From Candidatus Iainarchaeum sp. (GTDB lineage Archaea > Iainarchaeota > Iainarchaeia > Iainarchaeales > JAAZKV01): a stretch of 11,186 nt of DNA. The notes under the pieces are model-generated. The model was not told the DNA's origin, made no database searches, and saw only the letters and a list, made by a program, of their open reading frames with translations. Below are positions 1 through 5,995 of the stretch, in pieces. Each line of letters opens with the position of its first letter. Within the stretch, counting starts at the first letter, position 1. Position numbers and translations under genes: made by a program. The DNA lies in contig JAQVAR010000021.1 of assembly GCA_028690725.1 (NCBI GenBank), forward strand, positions 1 to 11,186. The letters are read 5' to 3'.

Positions 1-397
1 CTTCTATATTATATTTTTTTTCTTTTTTAACATCTTTCTTACTTATTTTTTTCTTAAAATTAGATATTTTTCTTTCTAGATCTTTGTTAAATTTTTCACT
101 TAAAACATCACTTAATACATTATAACCGATTTCATCTTTGATATATGCTCTTATTCCCAAAACTTCTATTGCTGGGCATTCAATTATTGTTGATGGGATA
201 TAAACGTTTTGACCAAATGTTGGGCTCCCTTTATGAGTGTTTTTTCCCATTACTTGTGTCATTCCAACCTTATAACATAAAAAACTCAATGCTTTTGCTT
301 CTTTTCCACTAGCTTTTATAGTAGGAGTCTCTTTTCTAGACCTTACCCTAGGATAAAAAGCCATTGATCCTTTTCTCGAAGCGTTATAACTTGCCAT
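1..397 (-). CDS. rpl3: Large-subunit ribosomal protein L3 (uL3), N-terminal part; 3' end outside window
   Basis: The reverse strand from the ATG at 397-395 encodes 132 complete residues and runs off the left edge. The start MASYNASRKGSMAFYPRVRS matches the archaeal uL3 N-terminus (basic stretch, GS-AYYPR-R). Further matches are CYKVGMTQVM (family: GYKAGMTHV), a segment ending PSTIIECPAIEVLGIRAY (family: PVTVIE-PP-V-GIR-Y), and a lysine-rich helix from about residue 98. Archaeal L3 is usually about 330-360 residues, so a bit more than a third is here. L3 is an early-assembly protein of the 50S subunit that reaches the peptidyl transferase centre. It normally opens the archaeal L3-L4-L23-L2 operon, which would continue to the left. 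The nearest good TATA box is about 170 nt upstream, implying a leader of roughly 145 nt. Only a weak GTGA lies before the ATG. Confidence 0.93.
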   Translation of the reverse strand, partial: MASYNASRKGSMAFYPRVRSRKETPTIKASGKEAKALSFLCYKVGMTQVMGKNTHKGSPTFGQNVYIPSTIIECPAIEVLGIRAYIKDEIGYNVLSDVLSEKFNKDLERKISNFKKKISKKDVKKEKKYNIE

Positions 398-545
398 TTT
401 TTCACTTTAAACAATTTTTTTAATGAATACTACCATTGAATGAAATTCGTTCAAACCCTTGTTTGATTTGGTATTTACCCTCGCTCACCGTGAGAGCAGT
501 GTACTCAAAATATTTTGTTATTATAACAAAATACTAATTATAATT
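398..545 (-). ncRNA. Candidate structured 5' leader (or small RNA) before rpl3
   Basis: This gene-free stretch is clearly richer in G and C than the other spacers. Read on the minus strand, TGAGTAC (507-501) can pair with GTATTCA (430-424) through seven pairs including one G-U. TACC (473-470) can pair with GGTA (434-431), directly next to that stem. Inside are TGCTC/GAGCG with a 7-nt loop (498-482) and TCAAAC/GTTTGA with an AAGG loop (466-451). A second dyad, TGAA-N-GAA...TTC-N-TTCA (437-453), pairs better as plus-strand RNA, which weakens the case. The only clear TATA box (564-572) would start transcription near 541-543, so the element would sit in the rpl3 leader. Autoregulation by a ribosomal protein, as at the E. 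coli S10 leader, is a possibility but only inference. I tried to fold it as a tRNA and it does not fit. Confidence 0.4.
511..533. repeat. 23-bp perfect palindrome near the predicted rpl3 transcription start
   Basis: TATTTTGTTAT and its exact reverse complement flank a single central base. It lies about 8-30 nt after the start site predicted from the TATA box at 564-572. As DNA it could be a dimeric repressor operator. As RNA it would be a 10-bp hairpin with a 3-nt loop followed by a short U run, so it could also end transcripts of the surface-protein gene that stops at 601. The sequence does not decide between these. Confidence 0.6.
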
Positions 546-563
546 ATTTTCTTTGAAGAAACC

Positions 564-572
564 TTTATAAAT
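564..572 (-). promoter_or_regulatory. TATA box, probable rpl3 promoter
   Basis: The minus strand reads ATTTATAAAGG here. An archaeal TATA box directs initiation about 25-27 nt downstream, near 541-543, which is far from the rpl3 ATG at 397 and leaves a leader of about 145 nt. The inverted repeat CAAAC-N5-GTTTG at 573-587 touches it on the upstream side. Confidence 0.55.
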
Positions 573-587
573 CAAACTCTGTGTTTG
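573..587. repeat. Inverted repeat CAAAC-N5-GTTTG beside the rpl3 TATA box
   Basis: CAAAC (573-577) and GTTTG (583-587) are separated by TCTGT, directly upstream of the TATA box. A related dyad, TCAAAC-CCTT-GTTTGA, is at 451-466 inside the leader. It could be an operator, or a weak hairpin after the stop codon of the surface-protein gene at 601. Confidence 0.4.
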
Positions 588-600
588 TTTTAGAATTTTT

Positions 601-2484
601 TTATTTTTCTTCCCAAATTTCTTTTGTTCTTCTTTTTGGTTCTGTTAAAACAATTATTATTGCAATTATTATTACTATTATTAGGAAAATTAATCCTATT
701 AATGCTGGATTTATTCCATATGCAAATAATCCTGCTAAATTTGTTTTTCCTTCGTCTAATTCAATTGTATTTTCTTGTCCTTCTGAAACGAAAGAAATAT
801 TTCCTTGAACAAGTATGTCTTTATCAATAATTATATCAGTAAAACTTTCTCCTTTTGGTATTGCTATTGTTCTATCATTAATTATTTGTCCTTCTATATT
901 TGTTCTTAATACTCCTAAAAATGTTTTGTTTGTTGGATTATTAAAATTAATTCTAATTATTTTCCCTTCGTTTGTTTTTTCTATTGTTGAACTCATTGAA
1001 ATATTTTGAATACTTCCTCTTGCATTATTATTAACAGTTATTGTTTTTGATTCAACATTACAATAATCAACTACTGGTCTAAAAGTGATTTGTCCATTAT
1101 TTCTACCATTCATATTAATGCTTAATTTATTTGAGATTATTGTTCCATTTGGCAAAGCAAGCATACTTGGAGATACATTCAAATTACTTTCAATATAAAT
1201 AATTGCTTTTTTTCCGGTGTTATTTGTAATAGTATAATTTATTTCTCCAAAATTTTCTAATTCAACAATTGTTGGAACATTAATTGTTAAATTGCCACAA
1301 TTTGAAAATGCTACTCCGCTATTATCATTTATTGTCACAAAAAATGATTGATTACCAATATTTGAATAAGAACATGTTCTTCCATCACTGAATCTTCCAC
1401 TAACTCTTAATATTTGTTCATAACTTTTTGTTTGGAAAACGTTGTTTGAATTTAAATTTAATATTATGTCCGCAATATTTCCTGGAAAAACATATTGTGT
1501 AAAATAATATGGTGTTATATCTAATCCAGAATCAATTACATCTACATTAGTAATTTCAAATCTTTTGTTACTATTATTTTCTAACCAAAATATTTCTTTT
1601 TTTGAACTATTTTCATTCATTTCTACATTTTTAGTAACTATTCTTAAATCATTGCATGCGGGGGTAGTGCTTGGTGGATAATAATCATCTTCTGTTTCTG
1701 TTATTGTTACTTCAAATGTTTTTCTTCCTATTTGTGTTTCCGAACAATATGTTCCTCCTAGGTAACCTGAAACAGAGAATGTTCCACTTATTGTAGTATC
1801 ATAAGAAGTATTTCCTGCATTTAAATTAACTAATACATTTTCTGTTCTGTATGCGTTAACAAAATTAGAATAATCTGCACTTCCTGAACTAATTAAAACA
1901 TTTGTAAAATAAATTCTTAAATCACTTATTTCAAAATTTTTATTAGTATTATTTTCAATTCTAAATGTTCTTGTGGATTCTCTTCCCTCATTAATTGTAA
2001 AATTTTCGGCCACTAATATTATTCCTGAACAAGTATTGTCTTGAACATCAATGTATGCTTCTATTGTTTCTAGTTCATTACTTCCTTCAAAAATAGTTCC
2101 TTCTATTTTATATCTTTCGTAATCATCATTAACACTAAATTCGTTAGACCAAACAAAATAAAATTCGTCTTCTTCTAATGTTTGACTCTTAGTTGAAGTA
2201 GTTCTATATAATGACCAATCATCATCAGTGTCATCCCAAGTATATATTCTAGCTCTTGCTGTTATATTACTAGAACAATCGTCTCCTGAAAAATCATCTA
2301 TTTTGAAAGAAATTCTAATATCTATTTGATCATTATCTTCTGCTGAAATAGTTTCTAAATAATCTCCTTCAACTCTCAATCCTAAACTAATATCATCTAA
2401 ACTTACTGAACATGCATTTGCAAAACTAAGTAATGTTATTAAAACTAATATTATTCCAATTAACCTAAATTTTTTTGAATCCAT
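601..2484 (-). CDS. Secreted, membrane-anchored surface protein with three Cys-bounded repeat modules
   Basis: The product has 627 residues. Residues 1-24 form a signal peptide (KK start, hydrophobic core, FANA before C25), and residues 591-613 form one transmembrane helix followed by a short basic tail, so the bulk should face outside the cell. Three related modules begin at C152, C277 and C396. Each has a second cysteine 79-95 residues later (C247, C371, C475) and a motif of the type ENNTNKNFEI, ENNSNKRFEI or TNNTGKKAII. The first two modules end in NIG/QIG followed by TFEVTI or SFFVTI. The beta-rich pattern suggests Ig-like folds, perhaps with one disulfide each. Many N-X-S/T sequons are present and could be glycosylated. 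It looks monocistronic, with a TATA box about 27 nt before the ATG. I do not recognise a named family; an S-layer, adhesin or envelope structural role is inference only. Confidence 0.88.
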   Translation of the reverse strand: MDSKKFRLIGIILVLITLLSFANACSVSLDDISLGLRVEGDYLETISAEDNDQIDIRISFKIDDFSGDDCSSNITARARIYTWDDTDDDWSLYRTTSTKSQTLEEDEFYFVWSNEFSVNDDYERYKIEGTIFEGSNELETIEAYIDVQDNTCSGIILVAENFTINEGRESTRTFRIENNTNKNFEISDLRIYFTNVLISSGSADYSNFVNAYRTENVLVNLNAGNTSYDTTISGTFSVSGYLGGTYCSETQIGRKTFEVTITETEDDYYPPSTTPACNDLRIVTKNVEMNENSSKKEIFWLENNSNKRFEITNVDVIDSGLDITPYYFTQYVFPGNIADIILNLNSNNVFQTKSYEQILRVSGRFSDGRTCSYSNIGNQSFFVTINDNSGVAFSNCGNLTINVPTIVELENFGEINYTITNNTGKKAIIYIESNLNVSPSMLALPNGTIISNKLSINMNGRNNGQITFRPVVDYCNVESKTITVNNNARGSIQNISMSSTIEKTNEGKIIRINFNNPTNKTFLGVLRTNIEGQIINDRTIAIPKGESFTDIIIDKDILVQGNISFVSEGQENTIELDEGKTNLAGLFAYGINPALIGLIFLIIVIIIAIIIVLTEPKRRTKEIWEEK

Positions 2485-2506
2485 AATTATGTTTTCTCAA
2501 CAAACA

Positions 2507-2516
2507 TTTATAAAAG
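2507..2516 (-). promoter_or_regulatory. TATA box of the surface-protein gene; leaderless start
   Basis: The minus strand reads CTTTTATAAA. Its centre is about 27 nt before the ATG at 2484, so transcription should begin at or next to the start codon. No Shine-Dalgarno sequence is present, which fits a leaderless mRNA and supports this start. Confidence 0.65.
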
Positions 2517-2593
2517 CTTTTCTCTTATTAACTGGAAGAAGTTTTTGGTTTTTTTTAATCAAAAATACTTAAATCAAATAAAAAACAGTTATT

Positions 2594-2628
2594 AAAAAGA
2601 ATTTTTCTTTAGGAAAAAGAGTTTTTCC
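2594..2628 (-). terminator. Weak terminator-like hairpins after the multi-pass membrane protein gene
   Basis: On the minus strand GGAAAAA-CTC-TTTTTCC (2628-2612) directly follows the stop codon. AAAGAA-AAA-TTCTTT (2610-2596) comes next, and a T6 run lies a little further on. The stems are short and almost wholly A-T, so this is a tentative call. Confidence 0.35.
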
Positions 2629-3522
2629 CTATTTTTTCTTTAATATTAAATATAGTAATGTGATTACATTTGTTTGTACTATTAGAATATATCCTGCAAT
2701 CAAATATATTGGTAACATCAATAAATTATACATTGGATCAAATAACAAAACACTACTCATCATTTCTGTTTGGCTTTCTATGGCTAATGTAAAAGAATAA
2801 GCTATAGAATATATTATTGAAGGAATAGTAAAAATCATTGTTATTATGTATATTATTATAAAGAAAACTATTCCTACAACAATAATATTTAAAACATTAT
2901 TTTTTGTTACCTTCCAAGATTCTTCTAATGCATTAATAAGTCCTCTTCCTTCTACTAAAGCAACTTGTGCCATACTCAATCTAATAAACTGATAAATAAA
3001 TATTGCAAAATAAATTAATCCTGTTAAAAGTCCTAATAATAAAACTATTATTCCTAACAAAATATTTGCTAAACTAATTATTGTTCCAATAATAACTAAT
3101 AATACAGCAATTATTCCAATTAACAAAAATTTTATTTTGAATAATGATAATGCCGCATATAATGTCATTATCAAAGGCATAAATAAAAATTTTACATATC
3201 TTATAAAATCAATTTTTGCATTTTTTTGTTTTTTTGCTTTTAGAAGTTCCTCTATTATTTTGTATTCGAAAAAGGTTATTACTAATCCAAGCGGAATAGA
3301 AATAATTATTATTAATAAAGTAAAATCAGATATTACTTGAACATAATTTGTTATTTGGTTAGCAACAAAATTATAATAAAAACCAGTTGTCATAATATAA
3401 CAAACAAAAAATATTACATAAATTATTGTTAAAAAAATTAAATATTTTTTTAGCTCTTTATTCTTCAAAAAATCTATTAAACTAAATTTGAATATTTCAT
3501 TTATACTTCTTCCTAAATTCAT
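2629..3522 (-). CDS. Multi-pass membrane protein of unknown function (about seven segments)
   Basis: The 297-residue product is dominated by hydrophobic segments at about 27-48, 67-87, 110-128, 131-153, 154-179, 210-238 and 266-293. There is no signal peptide and the N-terminus is basic and amphipathic. A more polar stretch around 179-207, with R-SMAQVALVEGRG followed by NALEESWKVTKNN, is the most distinctive part. An acidic or glycine-rich turn, then SW-T-K-N between membrane helices, recurs in uncharacterised prokaryotic membrane families of the DUF4013/DUF975 kind, and this may be a distant member. I cannot assign a family firmly and see no catalytic motif. The gene has its own TATA box about 26 nt upstream of the ATG, so it is probably transcribed alone from a leaderless message. 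The neighbours on both sides are also membrane proteins. Transport or envelope function is not shown by the sequence. Confidence 0.85.
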   Translation of the reverse strand: MNLGRSINEIFKFSLIDFLKNKELKKYLIFLTIIYVIFFVCYIMTTGFYYNFVANQITNYVQVISDFTLLIIIISIPLGLVITFFEYKIIEELLKAKKQKNAKIDFIRYVKFLFMPLIMTLYAALSLFKIKFLLIGIIAVLLVIIGTIISLANILLGIIVLLLGLLTGLIYFAIFIYQFIRLSMAQVALVEGRGLINALEESWKVTKNNVLNIIVVGIVFFIIIYIITMIFTIPSIIYSIAYSFTLAIESQTEMMSSVLLFDPMYNLLMLPIYLIAGYILIVQTNVITLLYLILKKK

Positions 3523-3543
3523 ATTGTAAATAAGTAAATAAAG

Positions 3544-3551
3544 TATTTAAA
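3544..3551 (-). promoter_or_regulatory. TATA box of the multi-pass membrane protein gene
   Basis: The minus strand reads GTTTAAATAC. Its centre is about 26 nt before the ATG at 3522, predicting a transcript that starts at the ATG. No Shine-Dalgarno sequence lies in between. Confidence 0.6.
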
Positions 3552-3613
3552 CATTCTTTTTGCGCTAATTTTTTTGAGATAAAATATTTTTACAATTCGA
3601 AAAAATGTTTTTT

Positions 3614-3653
3614 AAAAAAAGATAAAATGAATTTGCTTTTTTTGCAAATCCAT
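3614..3653 (-). terminator. Terminator-like hairpin with U run after the DUF3566-like gene
   Basis: On the minus strand ATGGATTTGC (3653-3644) pairs with GCAAATTCAT (3636-3627) across an A7 loop, making ten pairs with one G-U. TTTATC and then seven T follow (3620-3614). As plus-strand RNA the G-U becomes an A-C mismatch, so the element fits the strand on which the gene stopping at 3692 is transcribed. Confidence 0.65.
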
Positions 3654-3691
3654 CTTAATATAAAATACATTTTTTTTATTTTGATTATTAT

Positions 3692-4012
3692 TTACTCTAA
3701 TTTTATTTTTAATCCGCCAGACAATTTTACTATAATATAATTATATATTATTGCGATTAGTAGTCCATAAATTGCTCCAATAATTAGACCACCGATTATT
3801 GCAAATATTATTCCAATAATTCCTAGTCCTGCTCCTAACCCAATTAAAGACATTGATTCTGCCATTCCTGGTATTACTGAAAACATTGCGCCAAATATTG
3901 CTATTATTATTGCGAAAATTAATCCATATATTATACCAAAAAGACCTCCAGTTATTGCTCCAACTTTTAATGCTGAAACAATCTCTATTTCTTTTATTGT
4001 TTGTAAAGCCAT
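3692..4012 (-). CDS. Small glycine-rich membrane protein, DUF3566-like
   Basis: The product has 106 residues. A short polar start (MALQTIKEIEIVSALKVGAI) leads into glycine-rich hydrophobic segments at about 17-48, 53-73 and 73-93. It ends in YNYIIVKLSGGLKIKLE. The order of an I/V-SALKVG entry, glycine-rich helices and a closing YN-----GG-----LE resembles the small archaeal membrane proteins grouped with DUF3566, whose function is unknown. The start is well supported: AAAGGAGGT ends 6 nt before the ATG, and a TATA-like box lies about 56 nt upstream. A hairpin with a U run follows the stop, so this is probably a single-gene transcript. The family assignment is from memory of the pattern and should be treated as moderate. 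Confidence 0.83.
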   Translation of the reverse strand: MALQTIKEIEIVSALKVGAITGGLFGIIYGLIFAIIIAIFGAMFSVIPGMAESMSLIGLGAGLGIIGIIFAIIGGLIIGAIYGLLIAIIYNYIIVKLSGGLKIKLE

Positions 4013-4018
4013 TGTATT

Positions 4019-4027
4019 ACCTCCTTT
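4019..4027 (-). promoter_or_regulatory. Strong Shine-Dalgarno site of the DUF3566-like gene
   Basis: The minus strand reads AAAGGAGGT with 6 nt to the ATG at 4012. This fixes the start and shows the mRNA has a leader, unlike the leaderless genes nearby. Confidence 0.8.
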
Positions 4028-4063
4028 ATTATCAAATTATTTAATTATACCATGTTTTTTAAT

Positions 4064-4072
4064 AATTTAAAC
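4064..4072 (-). promoter_or_regulatory. TATA-like box of the DUF3566-like gene
   Basis: The minus strand reads GTTTAAATT. Initiation about 27 nt downstream, near 4041, would give a leader of about 29 nt carrying the GGAGGT site. Confidence 0.45.
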
Positions 4073-4127
4073 TTTTCTTTTATTTTTTTACTAAAATTTT
4101 TATGTTTTAATATATAATTCATTTGTT

Positions 4128-4170
4128 AAAAAAATAGTTTTGAAAGAATGCTTTAAGCACTCTTTCAAAA
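4128..4170 (-). terminator. Intrinsic-type terminator after the DUF4389-type gene
   Basis: TTTTGAAAGAGTGCTT (4170-4155, minus strand) pairs with AAGCATTCTTTCAAAA (4153-4138): sixteen pairs with a single G-U and almost no loop. CTA and then seven T follow (4134-4128). The stem starts 8 nt after the stop codon at 4179. The odd pair is G-U only in minus-strand RNA and an A-C mismatch on the other strand. It is the clearest terminator in the window. Confidence 0.8.
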
Positions 4171-4178
4171 TAAATTAT

Positions 4179-4454
4179 TTACATTTCTGGTATTAATGGT
4201 GGTCTCTCATCTGTTATGTAGAACATGTATGCCATTAATTTTGCCATTTGTGCTACTACTGCTGCCATAAATTTTGGAGCAACTCTTTTAGCTAAGATCA
4301 AACAAGTTATGAAATTAATGATTAGTAATATGTAGGCAACTATTAGAAATATGTATAATATTATTCCTGCGATTGTACCCCATATGAATCTAATTATTAC
4401 TTCCAATCTGCTTGCTTTTCCACCCGGTGTTATATCTACTTTAACGCTATCCAT
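4179..4454 (-). CDS. Small DUF4389-type membrane protein
   Basis: The product has 91 residues. A short soluble start includes TPGGKASRLEVIIRFIWG, two closely spaced hydrophobic segments follow (about 22-38 and 40-57), then an amphipathic part KFMAAVVAQMAKLMAYMFYI and the tail TDERPPLIPEM. The RLE--IRF---- entry, the paired helices and a closing AY----TDE-PP are the signature of DUF4389, whose members are usually longer, duplicated membrane proteins of unknown function. This copy is a compact form. AGGAGGA ends 6 nt before the ATG and supports the start. A TATA box near 4508 predicts a leader of about 27 nt, and a strong hairpin plus U run follows the stop, so the gene looks monocistronic. Family assignment is fairly confident; role is unknown. 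Confidence 0.87.
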   Translation of the reverse strand: MDSVKVDITPGGKASRLEVIIRFIWGTIAGIILYIFLIVAYILLIINFITCLILAKRVAPKFMAAVVAQMAKLMAYMFYITDERPPLIPEM

Positions 4455-4460
4455 TTTTTT

Positions 4461-4467
4461 TCCTCCT
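4461..4467 (-). promoter_or_regulatory. Shine-Dalgarno site of the DUF4389-type gene
   Basis: The minus strand reads AGGAGGA with 6 nt to the ATG at 4454. Confidence 0.8.
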
Positions 4468-4503
4468 AATTAAGTATTATTAGAAATTAAAAGGTTTTGG
4501 TTG

Positions 4504-4512
4504 TTTTTATAC
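4504..4512 (-). promoter_or_regulatory. TATA box of the DUF4389-type gene
   Basis: The minus strand reads AAGTATAAAAAC. Initiation about 27 nt downstream, near 4481, places the AGGAGGA site inside a short leader. Confidence 0.5.
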
Positions 4513-4556
4513 TTTTCTATATGTTATTTTTTTTATTTTTTATTATTTTTTTAAAA

Positions 4557-4578
4557 GTTTATAAAATTTTTTATAAAC
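4557..4578. terminator. 22-bp perfect palindrome after the 61-residue gene
   Basis: GTTTATAAAA and its exact complement TTTTATAAAC flank TT. It begins 7 nt after the stop at 4585 and could be the terminator hairpin of that gene, though only four T follow. Both arms contain TTTATAAA, so it could instead hold TATA boxes facing either way. A minus-strand start here would be well upstream of the DUF4389-type gene. Confidence 0.4.
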
Positions 4579-4584
4579 ATTTTT

Positions 4585-4770
4585 TTATTTTTTGTGTAAA
4601 GATATTTCTTTTTTAAGAATTTTTTTCTGATATTTACTTAAAGGTCTTTTTAATTTTCTTGTTTCTTCTATTTTACTTTCAATAAGAAGTTTAATTCTTT
4701 CAGGTATTTTATTTCCTGCCATCATATTAACATGTGAACGTTTTTGTAGAAGTCTGATTTTTCTGCTCAT
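4585..4770 (-). CDS. Small lysine-rich basic protein, unknown
   Basis: The product is 61 residues and strongly basic (about a third Lys plus Arg), with no membrane segment, no cysteines and no metal-binding motif. The sequence looks helical, with a run such as RIKLLIESKIEETRKLKRPL and a second basic helix to the end. I recognise no family. Evidence that it is real: the strand matches all its neighbours, it fills a spacer just after rtcB, and a TATA-like TTTAAA lies about 26 nt before the ATG, the spacing seen at other leaderless genes here. A palindrome follows its stop codon. Binding to RNA or the ribosome would suit the charge but is speculation. It could be a chance reading frame, because lysine codons are cheap in AT-rich DNA. 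Confidence 0.6.
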   Translation of the reverse strand: MSRKIRLLQKRSHVNMMAGNKIPERIKLLIESKIEETRKLKRPLSKYQKKILKKEISLHKK

Positions 4771-4791
4771 TATTGGAATAATATATTTTTG

Positions 4792-4801
4792 TTTTTTAAA
4801 T
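4792..4801 (-). promoter_or_regulatory. TATA-like box of the 61-residue gene
   Basis: The minus strand reads CATTTAAAAAAC. Its centre is about 26-27 nt before the ATG at 4770, the leaderless arrangement. It lies about 20 nt after the rtcB stop codon. Confidence 0.5.
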
Positions 4802-4819
4802 GTATTTGTTTTTAACTCA

Positions 4820-5965
4820 TTATCCTTTCCAATTAATTAATGGTTTGAGGTGTTTATAAATTTTAACACTATTTTGTTGTGCTTTCATTACTTCAAAAAT
4901 ATTTTTGTAAGCAAAAGGACTTTCATCAATAGTTTTTTCTCCAACATTAGAAATAATTCCTTTCATAGTTTTTTCAAAGTCTTTTAATTTAATACTTTTT
5001 TTTGCTTGTCCTTTTGACATTGTTCTTCCTGCTCCGTGACTAGACGATTCTAAAAAATTTTTGTTTCCTTTTCCTATTACTAAAAAACTACCGTCTCGCA
5101 TATTTCCCGGTATGACTCCTTTTTCTCTTTTTTTTGATGGTGTTGCTCCTTTTCTATGAATAAAATTATTTGTTTTTCCAATTTTTTCTACATGATTATG
5201 GTTTTTGTTAACCCACATATTCCATTTTATTGTTTTTCCAAAAATATTTTCTAATTCTTTAACAACATTTAATGCAATTTCTTTTCTATTTAATAAAGCA
5301 AATTCTAAACAAAAATCTAATATTGCAATATATTCTTTTCCTATTTTACTATTTGCTTTTAATGCAAAGGTTTTTTCAAAATTATTTTTTTCTTGTTGCA
5401 ATTCCATTGCTTTTTTCATATAATAACTTGCTATATGATGCCCTACATGTCTAGAACCAGTGTGAATTATTATCCAAACTTCTTTTTTGTAATAATCAAT
5501 TTCTATAAAATGGTTTCCGTGTCCTAAAGTTCCTAAATTGCTCAAAGCTTTTCTCTTTAACCATTTTAATAATTCTTTTTCATGTTCTTTTTTTTCTAGT
5601 TTTTTTATTAGTTCTAAAAATTTTTGTTTTGTTTCAATACTAATATTGTGTTCTGCTTGTAATTTTCCTAATCCCATTGGAATTTTTTTGTTTATTTGTT
5701 CAAAAATTTTTTTATTGTTTTTCTTTATTTTTTCTAAAATATTTTTTTCATTAATTTTTATTGCTGTTACTCCACAACCAATATCATATCCAACCCAAGA
5801 TGGTACTACAAAATCTTTTGTTATTATTACTGAACCAATTGGTGCAACATATCCATAATGTGCGTCTGGCATTAATGCTTCGTCTACTACGAAATTGTGT
5901 TTCAAACAATCCTCAAATTGTTTTAAAGTATTTTCGTCCAAATTGTTAGCAAATATTTTTTTCAT
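4820..5965 (-). CDS. rtcB: RNA-splicing ligase RtcB, compact E. coli-like type
   Basis: The product has 381 residues. RtcB joins 2',3'-cyclic phosphate (or 3'-phosphate) RNA ends to 5'-OH ends using GTP and Mn2+; in archaea it seals split tRNA exons. Family motifs are in order: MPDAHYGY (32-39), GYDIGCGV (59-66, metal ligands D61 and C64), GTLGHGNHFIEI (145-156, H152), IHTGSRHVGHH (167-177, H168), HNHVE (256-260), HRKGAT (270-275), IPGNMRDGSFLV (285-296) and SSHGAGRTMSKGQAK (308-322) with H310 as the expected guanylylated histidine. All key residues are present. Length and motif wording are closer to E. coli RtcB (408 residues) than to the usual archaeal protein of about 480. There is no intein. 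A TATA-like box about 26 nt before the ATG suggests a leaderless mRNA separate from rps10. Archease, the common partner, is not in the window. Confidence 0.95.
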   Translation of the reverse strand: MKKIFANNLDENTLKQFEDCLKHNFVVDEALMPDAHYGYVAPIGSVIITKDFVVPSWVGYDIGCGVTAIKINEKNILEKIKKNNKKIFEQINKKIPMGLGKLQAEHNISIETKQKFLELIKKLEKKEHEKELLKWLKRKALSNLGTLGHGNHFIEIDYYKKEVWIIIHTGSRHVGHHIASYYMKKAMELQQEKNNFEKTFALKANSKIGKEYIAILDFCLEFALLNRKEIALNVVKELENIFGKTIKWNMWVNKNHNHVEKIGKTNNFIHRKGATPSKKREKGVIPGNMRDGSFLVIGKGNKNFLESSSHGAGRTMSKGQAKKSIKLKDFEKTMKGIISNVGEKTIDESPFAYKNIFEVMKAQQNSVKIYKHLKPLINWKG

Positions 5966-5985
5966 AATATTCTTTTTGTTAATAA

Positions 5986-5995
5986 TGTTTAAAGT
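5986..5995 (-). promoter_or_regulatory. TATA-like box of rtcB; leaderless start
   Basis: The minus strand reads CTTTAAACA, centred about 26 nt before the ATG at 5965. The 53-nt gap to rps10 contains no Shine-Dalgarno sequence. Confidence 0.55.

Noticed and set aside
424..507. Possible tRNA: 84 nt with a 7-bp closing stem and an internal 5-bp stem with 7-nt loop
   Set aside because: There is no T-arm with a G-stem and TTCRA loop next to the acceptor stem, position 8 is not T, the loop lacks U33, and no D-arm pairs. Kept only as a structured leader.
3137..3340. Plus-strand frame of 67 codons inside the multi-pass membrane protein gene
   Set aside because: It is fully antisense to a long continuous gene with its own TATA box, and has no supporting signals.
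4480..4584. A/T-rich spacer as a replication origin
   Set aside because: The low complexity and one palindrome match a terminator and promoter; there is no repeated origin-recognition box and no orc/cdc6 gene nearby.
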